Notes under the pieces: model-generated
Database searches by the model: none
Told to the model about the DNA's origin: nothing
Seen by the model: only the letters and a program-made list of their open reading frames with translations
Made by a program: the position numbers and the translations under genes
In this document: piece after piece, positions 37,900-47,357 of the stretch
Layout of the letters: every line of letters starts with the position of its first letter
Position numbering within the stretch: the first letter of the stretch is position 1
Assembly (NCBI GenBank): GCA_018399255.1
Contig: JAGYPA010000004.1
Coordinates: forward strand, 1 to 64,000
From: Spirochaetales bacterium
GTDB lineage: Bacteria > Spirochaetota > Spirochaetia > JABMQR01
Direction of reading: 5' to 3'
Length of the DNA: 64,000 nt

Positions 37900-38952
37900 A
37901 TGGCACGAAAGAATCTGTTGAAAGGATTTAAAAAGCCAAAAGGGATTACCTTCGAACACAGTATGGTTAAATCGGATTACGGCAAATTTATTGCTTATCC
38001 TTTTGAGCGGGGGTTCGGAACAACAATAGGTAATACTTTACGCAGGGTGCTTCTTTCATCAATACAGGGTTATGCCGTTACTGCGGTAAAGTTCACATGC
38101 TACGATGCGGAAGGGAATCCGCATCTTGTATCAAGCGAGTTCGAGGCACTGACGGGAGTAGTGGAAGATACTTCCGATATAATCAGCCATCTGAAAAAGC
38201 TTAAGCTGAGAATGCCGGAAGATGTCGAAAGTAAGACGATTCTCATCGAATGCAAGGGTGAGCGGACAGTAACCGGTGCTGATATTGAAAAAGATGCTTT
38301 AGAGGTTATTAATAAGGATCTAGTTCTCTTCACGATGATGAAGGAAGCAAATATTGACCTTGAAATTCAGATTGACTTGAATCGGGGATATGTTCCCGCT
38401 GAAATCAATGAGAAATATATTGATGAAATCGGTATAATACCGATCGATGCAGTTTTTTCTCCCGTTACCCGCGTCAAGTATGCTATTGAGAATACCCGGG
38501 TGGGCCAGCGTAATGATTATGACAAGCTGATCATCGAGATACATACTGATGGTACCCTTGCCCCTGAAAATGCACTGGCTGAGGCAGCAAAGATTGCGAA
38601 AGATCACTTTTCAATCTTTATCAATTTTGATGAAAGTATTGTAAGCAGCAATGATGAAATTGATGAGGAGGAGGAGAAAGTCAAAAAAATCCTCAATACT
38701 CCGGTTGAAGAACTTGAACTTTCTGTCAGGTCAAGTAATTGTCTCAAAAACGCAAACATCAGATCGATTGGTGATCTGACAAAGCGAACCGAAGATGAGA
38801 TAGCCAAGACCAGAAATTTCGGGAAGAAATCGCTTACAGAAATAAAAGAGAAACTGAAAGAGTGGAACCTGAGTCTCGGTATGACTGATTACAGTGTTCT
38901 CAAAACTTCGATAAGAATACCAGGTAACAAGGAAGAAGATAATGAGGCATAG
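37900..38952 (+). CDS. rpoA: DNA-directed RNA polymerase subunit alpha
   Basis: Dimeric assembly platform of RNA polymerase. It has 350 aa: N-terminal domain (residues 1-235, with [23 protein letters not shown]), an acidic linker ([11 protein letters not shown], about 247-257) and a C-terminal domain for UP-element and activator contacts ([25 protein letters not shown] ... [13 protein letters not shown]). A C-terminal tail continues past the usual end. It overlaps rplQ by 11 bases. Confidence 0.98.
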   Translation: MARKNLLKGFKKPKGITFEHSMVKSDYGKFIAYPFERGFGTTIGNTLRRVLLSSIQGYAVTAVKFTCYDAEGNPHLVSSEFEALTGVVEDTSDIISHLKKLKLRMPEDVESKTILIECKGERTVTGADIEKDALEVINKDLVLFTMMKEANIDLEIQIDLNRGYVPAEINEKYIDEIGIIPIDAVFSPVTRVKYAIENTRVGQRNDYDKLIIEIHTDGTLAPENALAEAAKIAKDHFSIFINFDESIVSSNDEIDEEEEKVKKILNTPVEELELSVRSSNCLKNANIRSIGDLTKRTEDEIAKTRNFGKKSLTEIKEKLKEWNLSLGMTDYSVLKTSIRIPGNKEEDNEA

Positions 38953-39388
38953 AATAGGCTTTAATAGACTGGACAGGAAACAGAGTCATAGAAAGGCAAT
39001 GCTTCGTAATATGGCGACATCGCTTTTTAAGTATGAAAGAATTGAAACAACTAAAGCAAAAGCCCGTGAAGTACGAAGAATAGCAGAAAAATATATCACA
39101 AGGGCAAAAGCAGATTCGGTCCACAATCGAAGAATTATTGCCCGTGACATTCAGGATAAAGCTGTTCTGAATAAACTTTTCACAGAAATCGGTCCGATGT
39201 TTTCGGAGAGAAACGGCGGTTATACCCGCATTCTGAAACTTGGACAGCGTAAAGGTGATGCGGCAGAAGTAGTACTCCTTGAACTGGTTGAAAAAACCAG
39301 TGAACCGGAAAAGGGGAAAAAGAAAAAAGAGGCTAAGAAGCCCGTAAAAGAGAAAGCTGCAGCGAGTGAAGCAAAGACAGAAGAATAA
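38942..39388 (+). CDS. rplQ: 50S ribosomal protein L17
   Basis: 50S protein near the tunnel exit. It has 148 aa; the core ([37 protein letters not shown] ... [25 protein letters not shown]) occupies the first 118 residues and a Lys/Ala/Glu-rich tail of about 30 residues follows. Last gene of the ribosomal superoperon; a strong terminator follows 62 bases later. Confidence 0.97.
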   Translation: MRHRIGFNRLDRKQSHRKAMLRNMATSLFKYERIETTKAKAREVRRIAEKYITRAKADSVHNRRIIARDIQDKAVLNKLFTEIGPMFSERNGGYTRILKLGQRKGDAAEVVLLELVEKTSEPEKGKKKKEAKKPVKEKAAASEAKTEE

Positions 39389-39450
39389 TTTTCCCGGCAG
39401 CGGCCTTTACTGAATTAAAGCGGACAAAGGCTTGAAGCCCGTGAACAATG

Positions 39451-39480
39451 AAAACCGGCATGAAACTGCCGGTTTTTTTT
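39451..39480 (+). terminator. intrinsic terminator closing the ribosomal protein block
   Basis: AAACCGGCA pairs with TGCCGGTTT around TGAAAC, immediately followed by a run of T. It is the best intrinsic terminator in the window and ends the plus-strand block that begins upstream of secE. Confidence 0.93.
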
Positions 39481-39504
39481 AAACTTGTAAAAAATTCAAT
39501 TAGC

Positions 39505-39533
39505 TTGACAGATGTCAGGTACTTGCATATTAT
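39505..39533 (+). promoter_or_regulatory. sigma-70 promoter of rny
   Basis: Consensus TTGACA, exactly 17 bases, TATTAT. The predicted start is near 39540, which gives a leader of about 20 bases containing the GGGGGAAG ribosome binding site. Confidence 0.8.
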
Positions 39534-39560
39534 TGTACAAAATAATACAGGGGGAAGAAT

Positions 39561-41093
39561 ATGCCTAGATTTTTTTTGGCATTAGTATTTCTTCTCTCAG
39601 GTTTGATTCTAGGTTGGATAATCCGTTTGGTCTATGCCCGATTTCAACTGACTTCAGTTGAACAGAAGGCTGCCCGGTTGAATCAGGAAGCTATAAAAGA
39701 AGCTGAAGCAAAAAAGAAAGAGCTTTTGCTTGAAACACGAGACCAGCTGCTGAAAGAACGCCAGCAGCAAGAACGAGAAGCACGAGAAAGAAGAAATGAA
39801 CTGCAGAAAGTTGAAAGAAGGATTCTGCAAAAAGAAGAAAATCTAGAAAAAAAACAGACTGAGCTCGACTCAAGTCGGGCACAGTTGGCAAACCGAGAGG
39901 AAAGACTATCGCAGAGGGAAAAATCTCTAGCCGCAGAAGAAGCAAAATGGCTGGAGGAACTTGAACGCATTGCAGGGATGAGCAGCGAGGAGGCGAAGCA
40001 GCTCATCATCGAGTCCATGACAAATGATGCCAGACATGATGCTCAGGTGATGGTTAATAAGATCGAACAGGAAGCCCAGCTGAAAGCTGATAAGGTAGCC
40101 CGTGATATTGTTATCACATCTATACAGAGGCTGGCAACGGATGTAAGCTCAGAGGTTACTATTAGCTCGGTCAGTTTGCCGAGCGATGAAATGAAGGGCC
40201 GCATTATTGGCCGGGAAGGACGTAACATCAGGACGCTTGAAACGTTGACGGGGGTGGATGTAATTATAGATGACACGCCGGAGGCGGTAGTTATATCCTG
40301 TTTTGATCCGGTAAGGAAGGAAATAGCAAAGGTTTCGCTTGAAAGACTGATTCAGGACGGAAGGATCCATCCGGCCCGGATAGAAGAAGTAGTTCAGAAA
40401 GTTACCCGTGAGATTTCCAAGATTATCATGGAAGAGGGTGACAAGGTTTTATTTGATCTAGGTATCCACAATATGAGTCAGGAAAGCGTAAAAGCCTTAG
40501 GTCGTCTTTATTACCGGACTTCTTACGGACAGAACGTACTCTTTCATGCAAAAGAAGTTGCCGTGCTGTCAGGCATGATTGCTGCCGAAGTGGGGGCCGA
40601 TCGGGAAATAGCCAAGCGGGGCGGCCTGCTGCATGATATTGGAAAAGGCATTGAAACAGAGAGTGATGCCAATCATGCCGAAATGGGTGCCGAGATGGCT
40701 AAAAAGCTGGGTGAAGATCCAAGGGTTATTAATGCTATTCTATCGCATCATAATGATATTGAACCAAGCTGCATCGAGTCGGTAATAGTGCAGATAGCTG
40801 ATGCCATATCAGCTGCCCGACCGGGTGCCCGGAGAGAAACGCTGAATAACTATATTAAGCGTCTGGAAAATCTTGAGCGCATATCAGAGAGTTTTGACGG
40901 AGTTGACAAAGCCTACGCAATACAGGCCGGAAGGGAACTGCGCATCCTGGTTAACCACGATTCGGTAAGTGATGATAAAGCCAAGGAGCTGGCCAAGGAA
41001 ATAGCCAAAAGAATTGAAGCTGAGCTGAGGTATCCAGGTAGAATTAAAGTTACCATCATACGGGAAACCAGAGTTGTGGAATATGCCCGATAA
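39561..41093 (+). CDS. rny: ribonuclease Y
   Basis: Membrane-anchored endoribonuclease that starts mRNA decay in bacteria lacking RNase E. It has 510 aa: one N-terminal membrane segment (about residues 3-24), a long charged coiled coil (30-170), a KH domain (GRIIGREGRNIRTLE, about 213-227) and an HD domain with HD at His358-Asp359 (GGLLHDIGKG) plus HAEMGAEMAKKLG and ILSHHNDIEP. All expected features are present. It starts a new unit after the terminator, with ymdB and tlyA downstream. RicT, which modulates RNase Y in B. subtilis, is encoded at 56917-57993. Confidence 0.97.
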   Translation: MPRFFLALVFLLSGLILGWIIRLVYARFQLTSVEQKAARLNQEAIKEAEAKKKELLLETRDQLLKERQQQEREARERRNELQKVERRILQKEENLEKKQTELDSSRAQLANREERLSQREKSLAAEEAKWLEELERIAGMSSEEAKQLIIESMTNDARHDAQVMVNKIEQEAQLKADKVARDIVITSIQRLATDVSSEVTISSVSLPSDEMKGRIIGREGRNIRTLETLTGVDVIIDDTPEAVVISCFDPVRKEIAKVSLERLIQDGRIHPARIEEVVQKVTREISKIIMEEGDKVLFDLGIHNMSQESVKALGRLYYRTSYGQNVLFHAKEVAVLSGMIAAEVGADREIAKRGGLLHDIGKGIETESDANHAEMGAEMAKKLGEDPRVINAILSHHNDIEPSCIESVIVQIADAISAARPGARRETLNNYIKRLENLERISESFDGVDKAYAIQAGRELRILVNHDSVSDDKAKELAKEIAKRIEAELRYPGRIKVTIIRETRVVEYAR

Positions 41094-41118
41094 TATCGGG
41101 CGGATTTGAGATACTATT

Positions 41119-41916
41119 ATGTCAAGTAAAGATATTAAGGCCCTGTTTCTTGGTGATATTTGCGGACAGCCGGGAAACAGGGCTGTTTTTATGGGGTTGA
41201 AGCAGCTGATAAAAGACTATCGGGCTGATGTGGTTATAGCTAACGGTGAAAATGCTGCCGACGGCTTCGGGATAACCCCGAAGGAAGCGGCAAACTTGTT
41301 TTCATCCGGCGTAGATATAATAACAACCGGAAATCATGTGTGGCAGCGGGACGAAATATACCCGATGCTGGAAAAAGGGAAAAATATAATCCGGCCGGCA
41401 AATTACCCTCCCGGGGTCAAAGGGACCGGTACTGCCATGATAAAGGTGAAGGGGATGGAGATAGTAGTAATCAATCTCCAAGGGCGTCTTCACATGAGTA
41501 CTATCGACTGCCCGTTCCGGATAGGCAGGGAACTCATCCAGACGCTTGCGAAATCAAACCGGGCTATACTTATTGATTTCCATGCTGAATCATCGGAAGA
41601 GAAGGAAGCTCTCGGGCTCTATCTTGATGGTCAGGCAGCCGCGGTAGTAGGGACCCATACGCACGTCCAGACCGCCGATGAACGCCTGCTGCCCAAGCAT
41701 ACAGCGTATATAACAGATATCGGGATGACCGGACCGCTTATGAGCGTAATCGGGGGCAGAGCTGATCTCTCCATAGAACGTCAGCTTACCCAGATACCGA
41801 TCAAGAACGAAATTGCAGAGATCGCTGCCGTAATTCAGGGAGTAGTGGTATCCATCCGACCCGAAACAGGACTTGCGGTAAAGATAGTTCGTTTTTCCAA
41901 GGAGATGGGGGTGTAA
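41119..41916 (+). CDS. ymdB: YmdB-type metallophosphoesterase
   Basis: A 265-aa calcineurin-like phosphodiesterase (TIGR00282 family). Metal-site motifs are in order: FLGDICGQPG, NGENAADGFGI, TTGNHVWQRDE, DFHAESSEEKEALG and GTHTHVQTADE. In B. subtilis, YmdB hydrolyses 2',3'-cyclic nucleotides and affects biofilm gene expression, and its gene lies directly behind rny; the same order is seen here. One base separates its stop codon from tlyA. The physiological substrate in this organism is unknown. Confidence 0.93.
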   Translation: MSSKDIKALFLGDICGQPGNRAVFMGLKQLIKDYRADVVIANGENAADGFGITPKEAANLFSSGVDIITTGNHVWQRDEIYPMLEKGKNIIRPANYPPGVKGTGTAMIKVKGMEIVVINLQGRLHMSTIDCPFRIGRELIQTLAKSNRAILIDFHAESSEEKEALGLYLDGQAAAVVGTHTHVQTADERLLPKHTAYITDIGMTGPLMSVIGGRADLSIERQLTQIPIKNEIAEIAAVIQGVVVSIRPETGLAVKIVRFSKEMGV

Positions 41917-41917
41917 G

Positions 41918-42730
41918 GTGAAAACCCTGCCGCTGCTGGAACTCCTTGTTCGCAAATATCCAGACATTTCAAGAGACAGCCTCTATCGAAACGTTCTTTG
42001 TCGGGAAGTTGTTGTCGATGGCGGTCGGATAACCAACCCCCGAGAATCAGTCAGGGAAAATGTTTCTGTTCAAATTGTGCAGGAGCCTTACGTTTCCCGG
42101 GGAGGGGTAAAACTGGAGTATGCGCTGGATTCCTGGGGCATAACTGCTGAGGGTAAGGTATTCCTCGATGCGGGATCATCTTCCGGAGGGTTTACGGATT
42201 GTCTGTTGTCCTATGGAGCTTTAAAGGTGTTTGCTGTAGATGTCGGCTACAATCAGCTGGATTATCGCCTTCGTACTGATCCCAGGGTAGCGGTTATGGA
42301 AAAAACCAATATTATGCAGATCCAGGCATTAGATCCGTGTCCCGATGCGGCTGCAGCTGATTTATCGTTCAGGTCCATAAGCGGTGCAGCCCGGAAAATT
42401 CTTTCGCTTACCCGTGAAAAATGGCTGATAGCACTCATCAAGCCCCAATTTGAACTTGAATATCCCCCGGCTGATTTTACTGGAGTCATTACCGACGAAC
42501 AGCTGCTGCGAAACGTTCTGCATAAGACAGTAATCAAACTGCAGCAGGAGCATGCAGGGGTAGCCAAACTGCTGCAGTCGCCAGTTCCGGGCAGGAAAGG
42601 AAACCGCGAATTTCTTGCACTGATTGAGGATATTCACGTATTTCATCGGAAAATGTTGACCGTGAACGAAATTGATCAGCTTGTAGACAATGCGTTAGTT
42701 ACGGGTAGGGAAAGTCCCGGGAGCTGGTAA
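41918..42730 (+). CDS. tlyA: TlyA family rRNA (cytidine-2'-O)-methyltransferase / putative hemolysin
   Basis: A 270-aa protein with an N-terminal S4-like RNA-binding domain (residues 1-60, KYPDISRDSLYRNVLCREVVVDGGRI) and an FtsJ/RrmJ-type SAM methyltransferase domain (FLDAGSSSGGFTDCLL, about 85-100; ADLSFRSIS; LIKPQFELE). In mycobacteria TlyA methylates 16S C1409 and 23S C1920, and loss gives capreomycin resistance; the hemolysin name comes from Brachyspira. GTG start with AAGG close by. The 3' end overlaps the convergent GerMN gene by 32 bases. Confidence 0.9.
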   Translation: MKTLPLLELLVRKYPDISRDSLYRNVLCREVVVDGGRITNPRESVRENVSVQIVQEPYVSRGGVKLEYALDSWGITAEGKVFLDAGSSSGGFTDCLLSYGALKVFAVDVGYNQLDYRLRTDPRVAVMEKTNIMQIQALDPCPDAAAADLSFRSISGAARKILSLTREKWLIALIKPQFELEYPPADFTGVITDEQLLRNVLHKTVIKLQQEHAGVAKLLQSPVPGRKGNREFLALIEDIHVFHRKMLTVNEIDQLVDNALVTGRESPGSW

Positions 42731-43301
42731 AAAATTCCCCATCTATGAGAATTACGGCATCCTTGATCGATCGATAGTCCAATGCTGTCAGCATGATTTG
42801 CTGAACGGCAAGATTCTGCAGCTCGAGGTTGTTTTCATATTTCAGAATCAGATCTTTTGTGAAATTTATATAGGCCGCATTACCGACTATTCTGGATCCG
42901 ATCAGCTTTGTTTCTCCTGGTATCAGGGTAATGTAACCGTGGGAAAGAAGTTCGAGGTCGGGTCCGGCAAGCAGCGTTTCCATCAGCTGATTCAACCCCG
43001 CACCCGCTTCTGCACCGTATACAGCCTGGCTGACGGTAAGAACTGTCGGAGATGCTGTCATGTCCCCGCCTGGTGAATCCCGCCTGATGTAGAAGATGAC
43101 AACTTCCTGCATTGATTCCGGGGGGGTGGTAATGCTGCGGTTTCTGTATTCGGCAACAGCCTCCGCCAGCCCGGTGGTTTTATAGTTGCTGACAATTTTC
43201 GGGATGCTGTAGATGGAAACCGCGGCTGTCACCACTATCAAAAGCAGCCACATAATCGGAGGAATTCTGCTGTTTCTGTCCTGATTGCTGTCCCGCCGCA
43301 T
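42699..43301 (-). CDS. GerMN-domain protein, membrane-anchored
   Basis: A 200-aa protein with an N-terminal membrane segment (about residues 15-37, IPPIMWLLLIVVTAAVSIYSIP) and a GerMN domain (about 70-195: VVIFYIRRDSPGG ... LNQLMETLLAGP ... ITLIPGETKLIGSRIVGNAAYINFTKDLI). GerMN domains occur in spore GerM, in LpqB and in unstudied lipoproteins of many phyla; in this non-spore context the role is unknown, probably envelope-related. The ATG at 43301 fits the short N-tail; an in-frame TTG at 43358 would add 19 residues. It is convergent with tlyA and divergent from ptsI. Confidence 0.82.
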   Translation of the reverse strand: MRRDSNQDRNSRIPPIMWLLLIVVTAAVSIYSIPKIVSNYKTTGLAEAVAEYRNRSITTPPESMQEVVIFYIRRDSPGGDMTASPTVLTVSQAVYGAEAGAGLNQLMETLLAGPDLELLSHGYITLIPGETKLIGSRIVGNAAYINFTKDLILKYENNLELQNLAVQQIMLTALDYRSIKDAVILIDGEFFTSSRDFPYP

Positions 43302-43405
43302 AGTCAGAGTATATAGTTGAACGGTGGTTTGGTACAGCCGGAACAGAATGGAAAACAATGCGTCAAGTATCCGTTAAATCCGGAAGAAACAAGTGGTTTA
43401 CAGAT

Positions 43406-43434
43406 TTGACATCGAGGGTAAAAGTCCGTATAGT
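43406..43434 (+). promoter_or_regulatory. near-consensus sigma-70 promoter at the ptsI start codon
   Basis: TTGACA, exactly 17 bases, TATAGT. The -10 box ends 9 bases before the ptsI ATG (43444), so transcription should start about 3 bases before it. An AGTATACT palindrome (43436-43443) lies between the -10 box and the ATG and no Shine-Dalgarno sequence is present. Confidence 0.75.
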
Positions 43435-43443
43435 GAGTATACT

Positions 43444-45189
43444 ATGCGAATAATGATGGGTATACCCGCATCCCCCGGCATCTCTATAGGTAAAGTGTTT
43501 CTCTATTCTACTCAGGCTCTTAACGTTCCGGCCTACGGGATAGAAAAAGATGAAATAGCAGGTGAAATTGAACGTTTCCAGAATGCACTGGATCGGGTGA
43601 GAGCGGACCTGCTCGAACTTGCTGAGAAATCGCGTGAAACAGCAGGGAAAAAAGATATTGAAATAATTGAAACGCATATCATGATGATCGATGATCCTGA
43701 TCTGAAAAATCAGGTTACCCAGGGGATTTCAGAAAAGAGCAGGAATGCTGAACATTTGGTGGAGTCAACAATTTCCGGTATGGCGAAATCTCTTGAAGCC
43801 TCGAATGATGAGTACCTCAAGGAGCGGGCCGTTGACTTACTGGATATTCAGAGCAGAATTCTGCATCATCTCATGTATATCGAAAGAACTTCACTGATCG
43901 ATATAGAAGAGGAAGTTATCCTGGTGGCTCAGAACCTGCTTCCATCCGAAGTATTGACCATGAACAAGAAGTACATCAAAGGCATAGTTCTTGATGCAGG
44001 GGGAAAAACCTCGCATACGGCAATACTTGCCCGGTCTTTCGAAATCCCTGCGGTACTGGGACTCTCTACGGTAACCAGAAAAGTACGGAACGGGAATCGG
44101 ATAATTGTTGATGGAAACAGCGGAGAAGTAATACTGCGGCCAAACCGGTCAGCTGTCGAGAAGTATGAAAACCGGCTGAAAGACTGGGAGAAACATGAAA
44201 TTGATCTTCTGGTATTAAACAAACTTCCGGCAGAAACCCGGGACAAACGAACTGTCCTGCTTAAAGCTAATATTGAAGTACCTGAGGAAGTGGATTCAGC
44301 CGTAGTCCACGGGGCTGATGGAATAGGACTCTACCGGTCCGAATTTCTTTTTCTTCGTCCCGGTGAAGCTGCTTCGGAAGAGGAGCAGTTTGAATCCTAT
44401 GCGCATGTCATCAGGCATATGAGAGGGAAAGGACCGGTAACAATCCGTACAATAGATGTCGGCGGCGACAAGGTAATTCCGGGCCTGGATGATTTCGACG
44501 AGGAGAATCCTATCCTGGGGTGGCGAGCGGTGCGCTTCTGCCTGTCACGCAAGGATATATTCCGTACGCAGTTACGGGCTATGCTGCGGGCCTCTGTTTA
44601 TGGAGAGCTGCACATCATGTTCCCCATGATCAGTGGAATTGAGGAATTGAATAATGTGCTGGAAGTGCTTGAGGAAACCAAAGCGGAATGCAGGAAAAAG
44701 CATATTCCATTCGATGAGAATATAAAAATCGGATCGATGATAGAGGTGCCCTCGGCAGCGCTTGTCTCGGATGTGATAGCACGGAAAGTTGATTTTTTCT
44801 CCATAGGAACTAACGATCTTATTCAGTATACGATTGCCGTTGATCGAGGGAATGAGAAAATTGCCTATCTGTATCAGCCTTTTCATCCAGGAGTGCTCCG
44901 GCTGATAAAAATGATTATTGATAATGGGCATGCTGCCGGTATACCGGTTGCTATGTGCGGAGAAGTGGCCTCCGACCCCATGTCAACCGTACTGCTTCTG
45001 GGACTGGGGCTGGATGAATTCAGTATGAGCCCCATGTCACTGCTTGAAGTTAAAAAGATTATCCGCTCAGTTACAATGTCCGAAGCCCGGGATCTTGCCG
45101 GCAGGATTATGGGTATGGAGTCGGCTGAACAAATAAATACCTATGTAAAAGAGTGGTCAAATGAAAGAATCGATATATTCAGCTCCTGA
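43444..45189 (+). CDS. ptsI: PTS enzyme I (phosphoenolpyruvate-protein phosphotransferase)
   Basis: Transfers phosphate from PEP to HPr, the first step of the sugar phosphotransferase system. It has 581 aa from the ATG at 43444, whose product MRIMMGIPASPGISIGKV matches the family start. The phospho-accepting His191 is in GGKTSHTAILAR, and the PEP-binding barrel shows GIGLYRSEFLFL, TIRTIDVGGDK, FCLSRKDIFRTQLRAMLRAS, MIEVPSAAL, FFSIGTNDLIQYTIAVDR and the catalytic Cys region VAMCGEVASDP. No ptsH or enzyme II gene is nearby; many spirochaetes have partial PTS sets with regulatory use. The 3' end overlaps der by 29 bases. Confidence 0.95.
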   Translation: MRIMMGIPASPGISIGKVFLYSTQALNVPAYGIEKDEIAGEIERFQNALDRVRADLLELAEKSRETAGKKDIEIIETHIMMIDDPDLKNQVTQGISEKSRNAEHLVESTISGMAKSLEASNDEYLKERAVDLLDIQSRILHHLMYIERTSLIDIEEEVILVAQNLLPSEVLTMNKKYIKGIVLDAGGKTSHTAILARSFEIPAVLGLSTVTRKVRNGNRIIVDGNSGEVILRPNRSAVEKYENRLKDWEKHEIDLLVLNKLPAETRDKRTVLLKANIEVPEEVDSAVVHGADGIGLYRSEFLFLRPGEAASEEEQFESYAHVIRHMRGKGPVTIRTIDVGGDKVIPGLDDFDEENPILGWRAVRFCLSRKDIFRTQLRAMLRASVYGELHIMFPMISGIEELNNVLEVLEETKAECRKKHIPFDENIKIGSMIEVPSAALVSDVIARKVDFFSIGTNDLIQYTIAVDRGNEKIAYLYQPFHPGVLRLIKMIIDNGHAAGIPVAMCGEVASDPMSTVLLLGLGLDEFSMSPMSLLEVKKIIRSVTMSEARDLAGRIMGMESAEQINTYVKEWSNERIDIFSS

Positions 45190-46528
45190 AAAAAAACTTC
45201 CCCTGATAGCAATTATCGGACGTCCGAATGTAGGGAAATCAACCCTTTTCAACCGCCTTATCCGCAGGAGGCGCGCAATAACTGACCCGACGCCCGGAGT
45301 AACGCGGGATCCGATTTTCGAGGAATGGGACCTTGAGGGACATCCGGTTATGCTGGCTGATACGGGGGGAGTTAAGCTTGACCAGCAGGGACTTGATGCC
45401 CAGGTAACCCGGAAGAGCTATGCAGTCCTGAAGAAAGCTGATGTGATCCTGCTTATGATGGATATCACGGGAGTTACTCCGGAAGATGAAAGCCTGATAG
45501 AATCCCTGCGTCAATATAGCCATAAGGTGCTGCTCATTGTTAATAAAGTAGATAATCCTGCCCGTGAAGACCAGATATGGGAATACTATGCATATGGTTT
45601 TCCGACAGTTCTCGGGGTATCGTCAACCCATGGTCTAGGTATCGGAGAGTTGGAGGAAGCCCTTCTGGAAAGAATCGACTTTGATGCCTTCGCTCCGACT
45701 GAAGATGAGCATGAGGAGACGGAAAACCGGATTATCAGAGTAGCTGTGATGGGAAAACCGAATACCGGAAAATCAACCCTTACCAACCGCCTGACCGGTG
45801 AGGAGTCGTCCATCGTCAGTGATATACCGGGAACAACCAGGGATGTGGTGATCGGGGATTTTTCCTATAAGGGAACCGATTTTATCGTGCTCGATACCGC
45901 AGGCATACGGAAAAAGAAGAGAGTTGGGGAAAATATTGAATTTTACTCAGTTAACCGGGCTGTCCGTACCATAGAAGAAGCTGATATTATTCTTATGATG
46001 ATTGATTCGGTCGAAGGACTGTCAGAACAGGATAAAAAAATATCAAGTATGATTGTCAGTAAGGGCAAGGGAGTCATCCTGGTCCTGAATAAGTGGGATC
46101 TCATCATGCACATTCCCAACCAGCTGGAAGCGGTCAAGGACCGGACCCGTTTTCTCTTTCCTGTACTGGGATTTGCACCGCTTGTTCCAATTTCAGCTGC
46201 AACCGGGGAGGGGCTGGATACACTGCTCGATACTGTCTGGACCGTCTGGAAACAGCTGAACAAACGGGTGGATACAGCTAAACTCAACCAGGCTTTAAGA
46301 AAATGGCTCGAACAATACCAGATACCGCGAGGTACGACGACATACTACAAGATCCTGTATGCGACTCAGACAAGTTCCCATCCTGTGCAATTTCTGCTCT
46401 TTGTCAACCATCTTAAAGGATTTCCTCAGGGGTACCTTCAGTTTGTTACCAATAAAATCCGGAAAGAGCTGGGTTTCCCTTCCGTCCCCATTGACATCTT
46501 CCTTCGCGAACGGCGAAGGAACAGTTAG
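45161..46528 (+). CDS. der: ribosome-associated GTPase Der (EngA)
   Basis: Tandem GTPase needed for 50S subunit maturation. It has 455 aa: GD1 (GRPNVGKSTLF, DTGGV, NKVD), GD2 (GKPNTGKSTLTNRLTGEE, DTAGIRKK, NKWD) and a C-terminal KH-like domain (about 360-440, KRVDTAKLNQALRKWLEQ ... LLFVNHLKGFPQGYLQFVTNKIRKELGF). Its ATG lies 29 bases inside the ptsI 3' end, so it is translated from the ptsI transcript. The HAD gene follows 9 bases later. Confidence 0.96.
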   Translation: MKESIYSAPEKKLPLIAIIGRPNVGKSTLFNRLIRRRRAITDPTPGVTRDPIFEEWDLEGHPVMLADTGGVKLDQQGLDAQVTRKSYAVLKKADVILLMMDITGVTPEDESLIESLRQYSHKVLLIVNKVDNPAREDQIWEYYAYGFPTVLGVSSTHGLGIGELEEALLERIDFDAFAPTEDEHEETENRIIRVAVMGKPNTGKSTLTNRLTGEESSIVSDIPGTTRDVVIGDFSYKGTDFIVLDTAGIRKKKRVGENIEFYSVNRAVRTIEEADIILMMIDSVEGLSEQDKKISSMIVSKGKGVILVLNKWDLIMHIPNQLEAVKDRTRFLFPVLGFAPLVPISAATGEGLDTLLDTVWTVWKQLNKRVDTAKLNQALRKWLEQYQIPRGTTTYYKILYATQTSSHPVQFLLFVNHLKGFPQGYLQFVTNKIRKELGFPSVPIDIFLRERRRNS

Positions 46529-46537
46529 GCAGAACTT

Positions 46538-47260
46538 ATGGCAATAACTGCAGTTGGTTTTGATGTGGATGGAACCCTGTATCCGGAACTTACGATGTAT
46601 CTGCATGCCTTCCCGCTGATAATCCGCAGCCCCCTGCTCATGTATCATTACGGTCGTGCACGAAAAATCCTCAGGCAGAAAAGTGCCGGGGGGGAACAGA
46701 TAACCGGAAGCTTCCGAACCAATCAGGCCTCCGCTTTTCTGGAATCCAGAAAAGCAGGTATAAGGGGGAATTACAGTGCTGAATGTGCTGAAGAGCTCCT
46801 CGAAAAAATCGAAAAAAAAATCGATGCATCAATTTATGCCCATTGGAATCGATTGTTTGCTGATATAAAGCCGTATGAAGATGTGCGCAAAGCATGGTTG
46901 GAATTGAAGGGATTTGGCCTTTCAATTGGACTTCTCTCAGATTTTCCCTTAGGAACCAAGCCTGAAGCGCTTGGTGTAGCAGATCTTGCCGATGCATGGT
47001 GCTGCTCAGAAGAGACCGGCTATCTCAAGCCAAGACCGGAACCGTTCAGGTATCTGGCCGGGAAGCTTGGCTGCCCACCGGAAAATATTCTGTATATCGG
47101 AAACAGCTATGAAAAGGATATTATCGGAGCCCACGACGCCGGTATGAAAACTGCCTTATTTGCCGGCAGCAGTATGTTCAGACGTCGGAAATATCCTCTT
47201 GCTGATGTTGTTTTTTCCCGATACGCCAGTTTATCCAAGTTGTTGACAAGTTATCTATAG
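46538..47260 (+). CDS. HAD-superfamily hydrolase
   Basis: A 240-aa phosphatase-like protein. HAD motifs: I FDVDGTLYPE (nucleophile Asp9), II SDFP, III with Lys in YLKPRPEPF, IV YIGNSYEKDIIGAHDAG. The helical cap lies between residues 15 and 105. The family includes phosphoglycolate and nucleotide phosphatases; the substrate cannot be assigned. Co-directional with der and probably in the same transcript, which ends at the terminator at 47278-47314. Confidence 0.85.
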   Translation: MAITAVGFDVDGTLYPELTMYLHAFPLIIRSPLLMYHYGRARKILRQKSAGGEQITGSFRTNQASAFLESRKAGIRGNYSAECAEELLEKIEKKIDASIYAHWNRLFADIKPYEDVRKAWLELKGFGLSIGLLSDFPLGTKPEALGVADLADAWCCSEETGYLKPRPEPFRYLAGKLGCPPENILYIGNSYEKDIIGAHDAGMKTALFAGSSMFRRRKYPLADVVFSRYASLSKLLTSYL

Positions 47261-47277
47261 TGCAGGAAAATAGAATC

Positions 47278-47314
47278 AATCCTGAGCCAATTTCATGAGT
47301 CGGGGATTTTTTTT
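47278..47314 (+). terminator. intrinsic terminator after the ptsI-der-HAD unit
   Basis: AATCCTGA pairs with TCGGGGATT (one bulged G), followed by eight T. Separates the HAD gene from the next coiled-coil protein gene. Confidence 0.7.
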
Positions 47315-47357
47315 GAAATTGATATAGTCAATTGCTGTTCAGGCTGGTGGAGGTACT

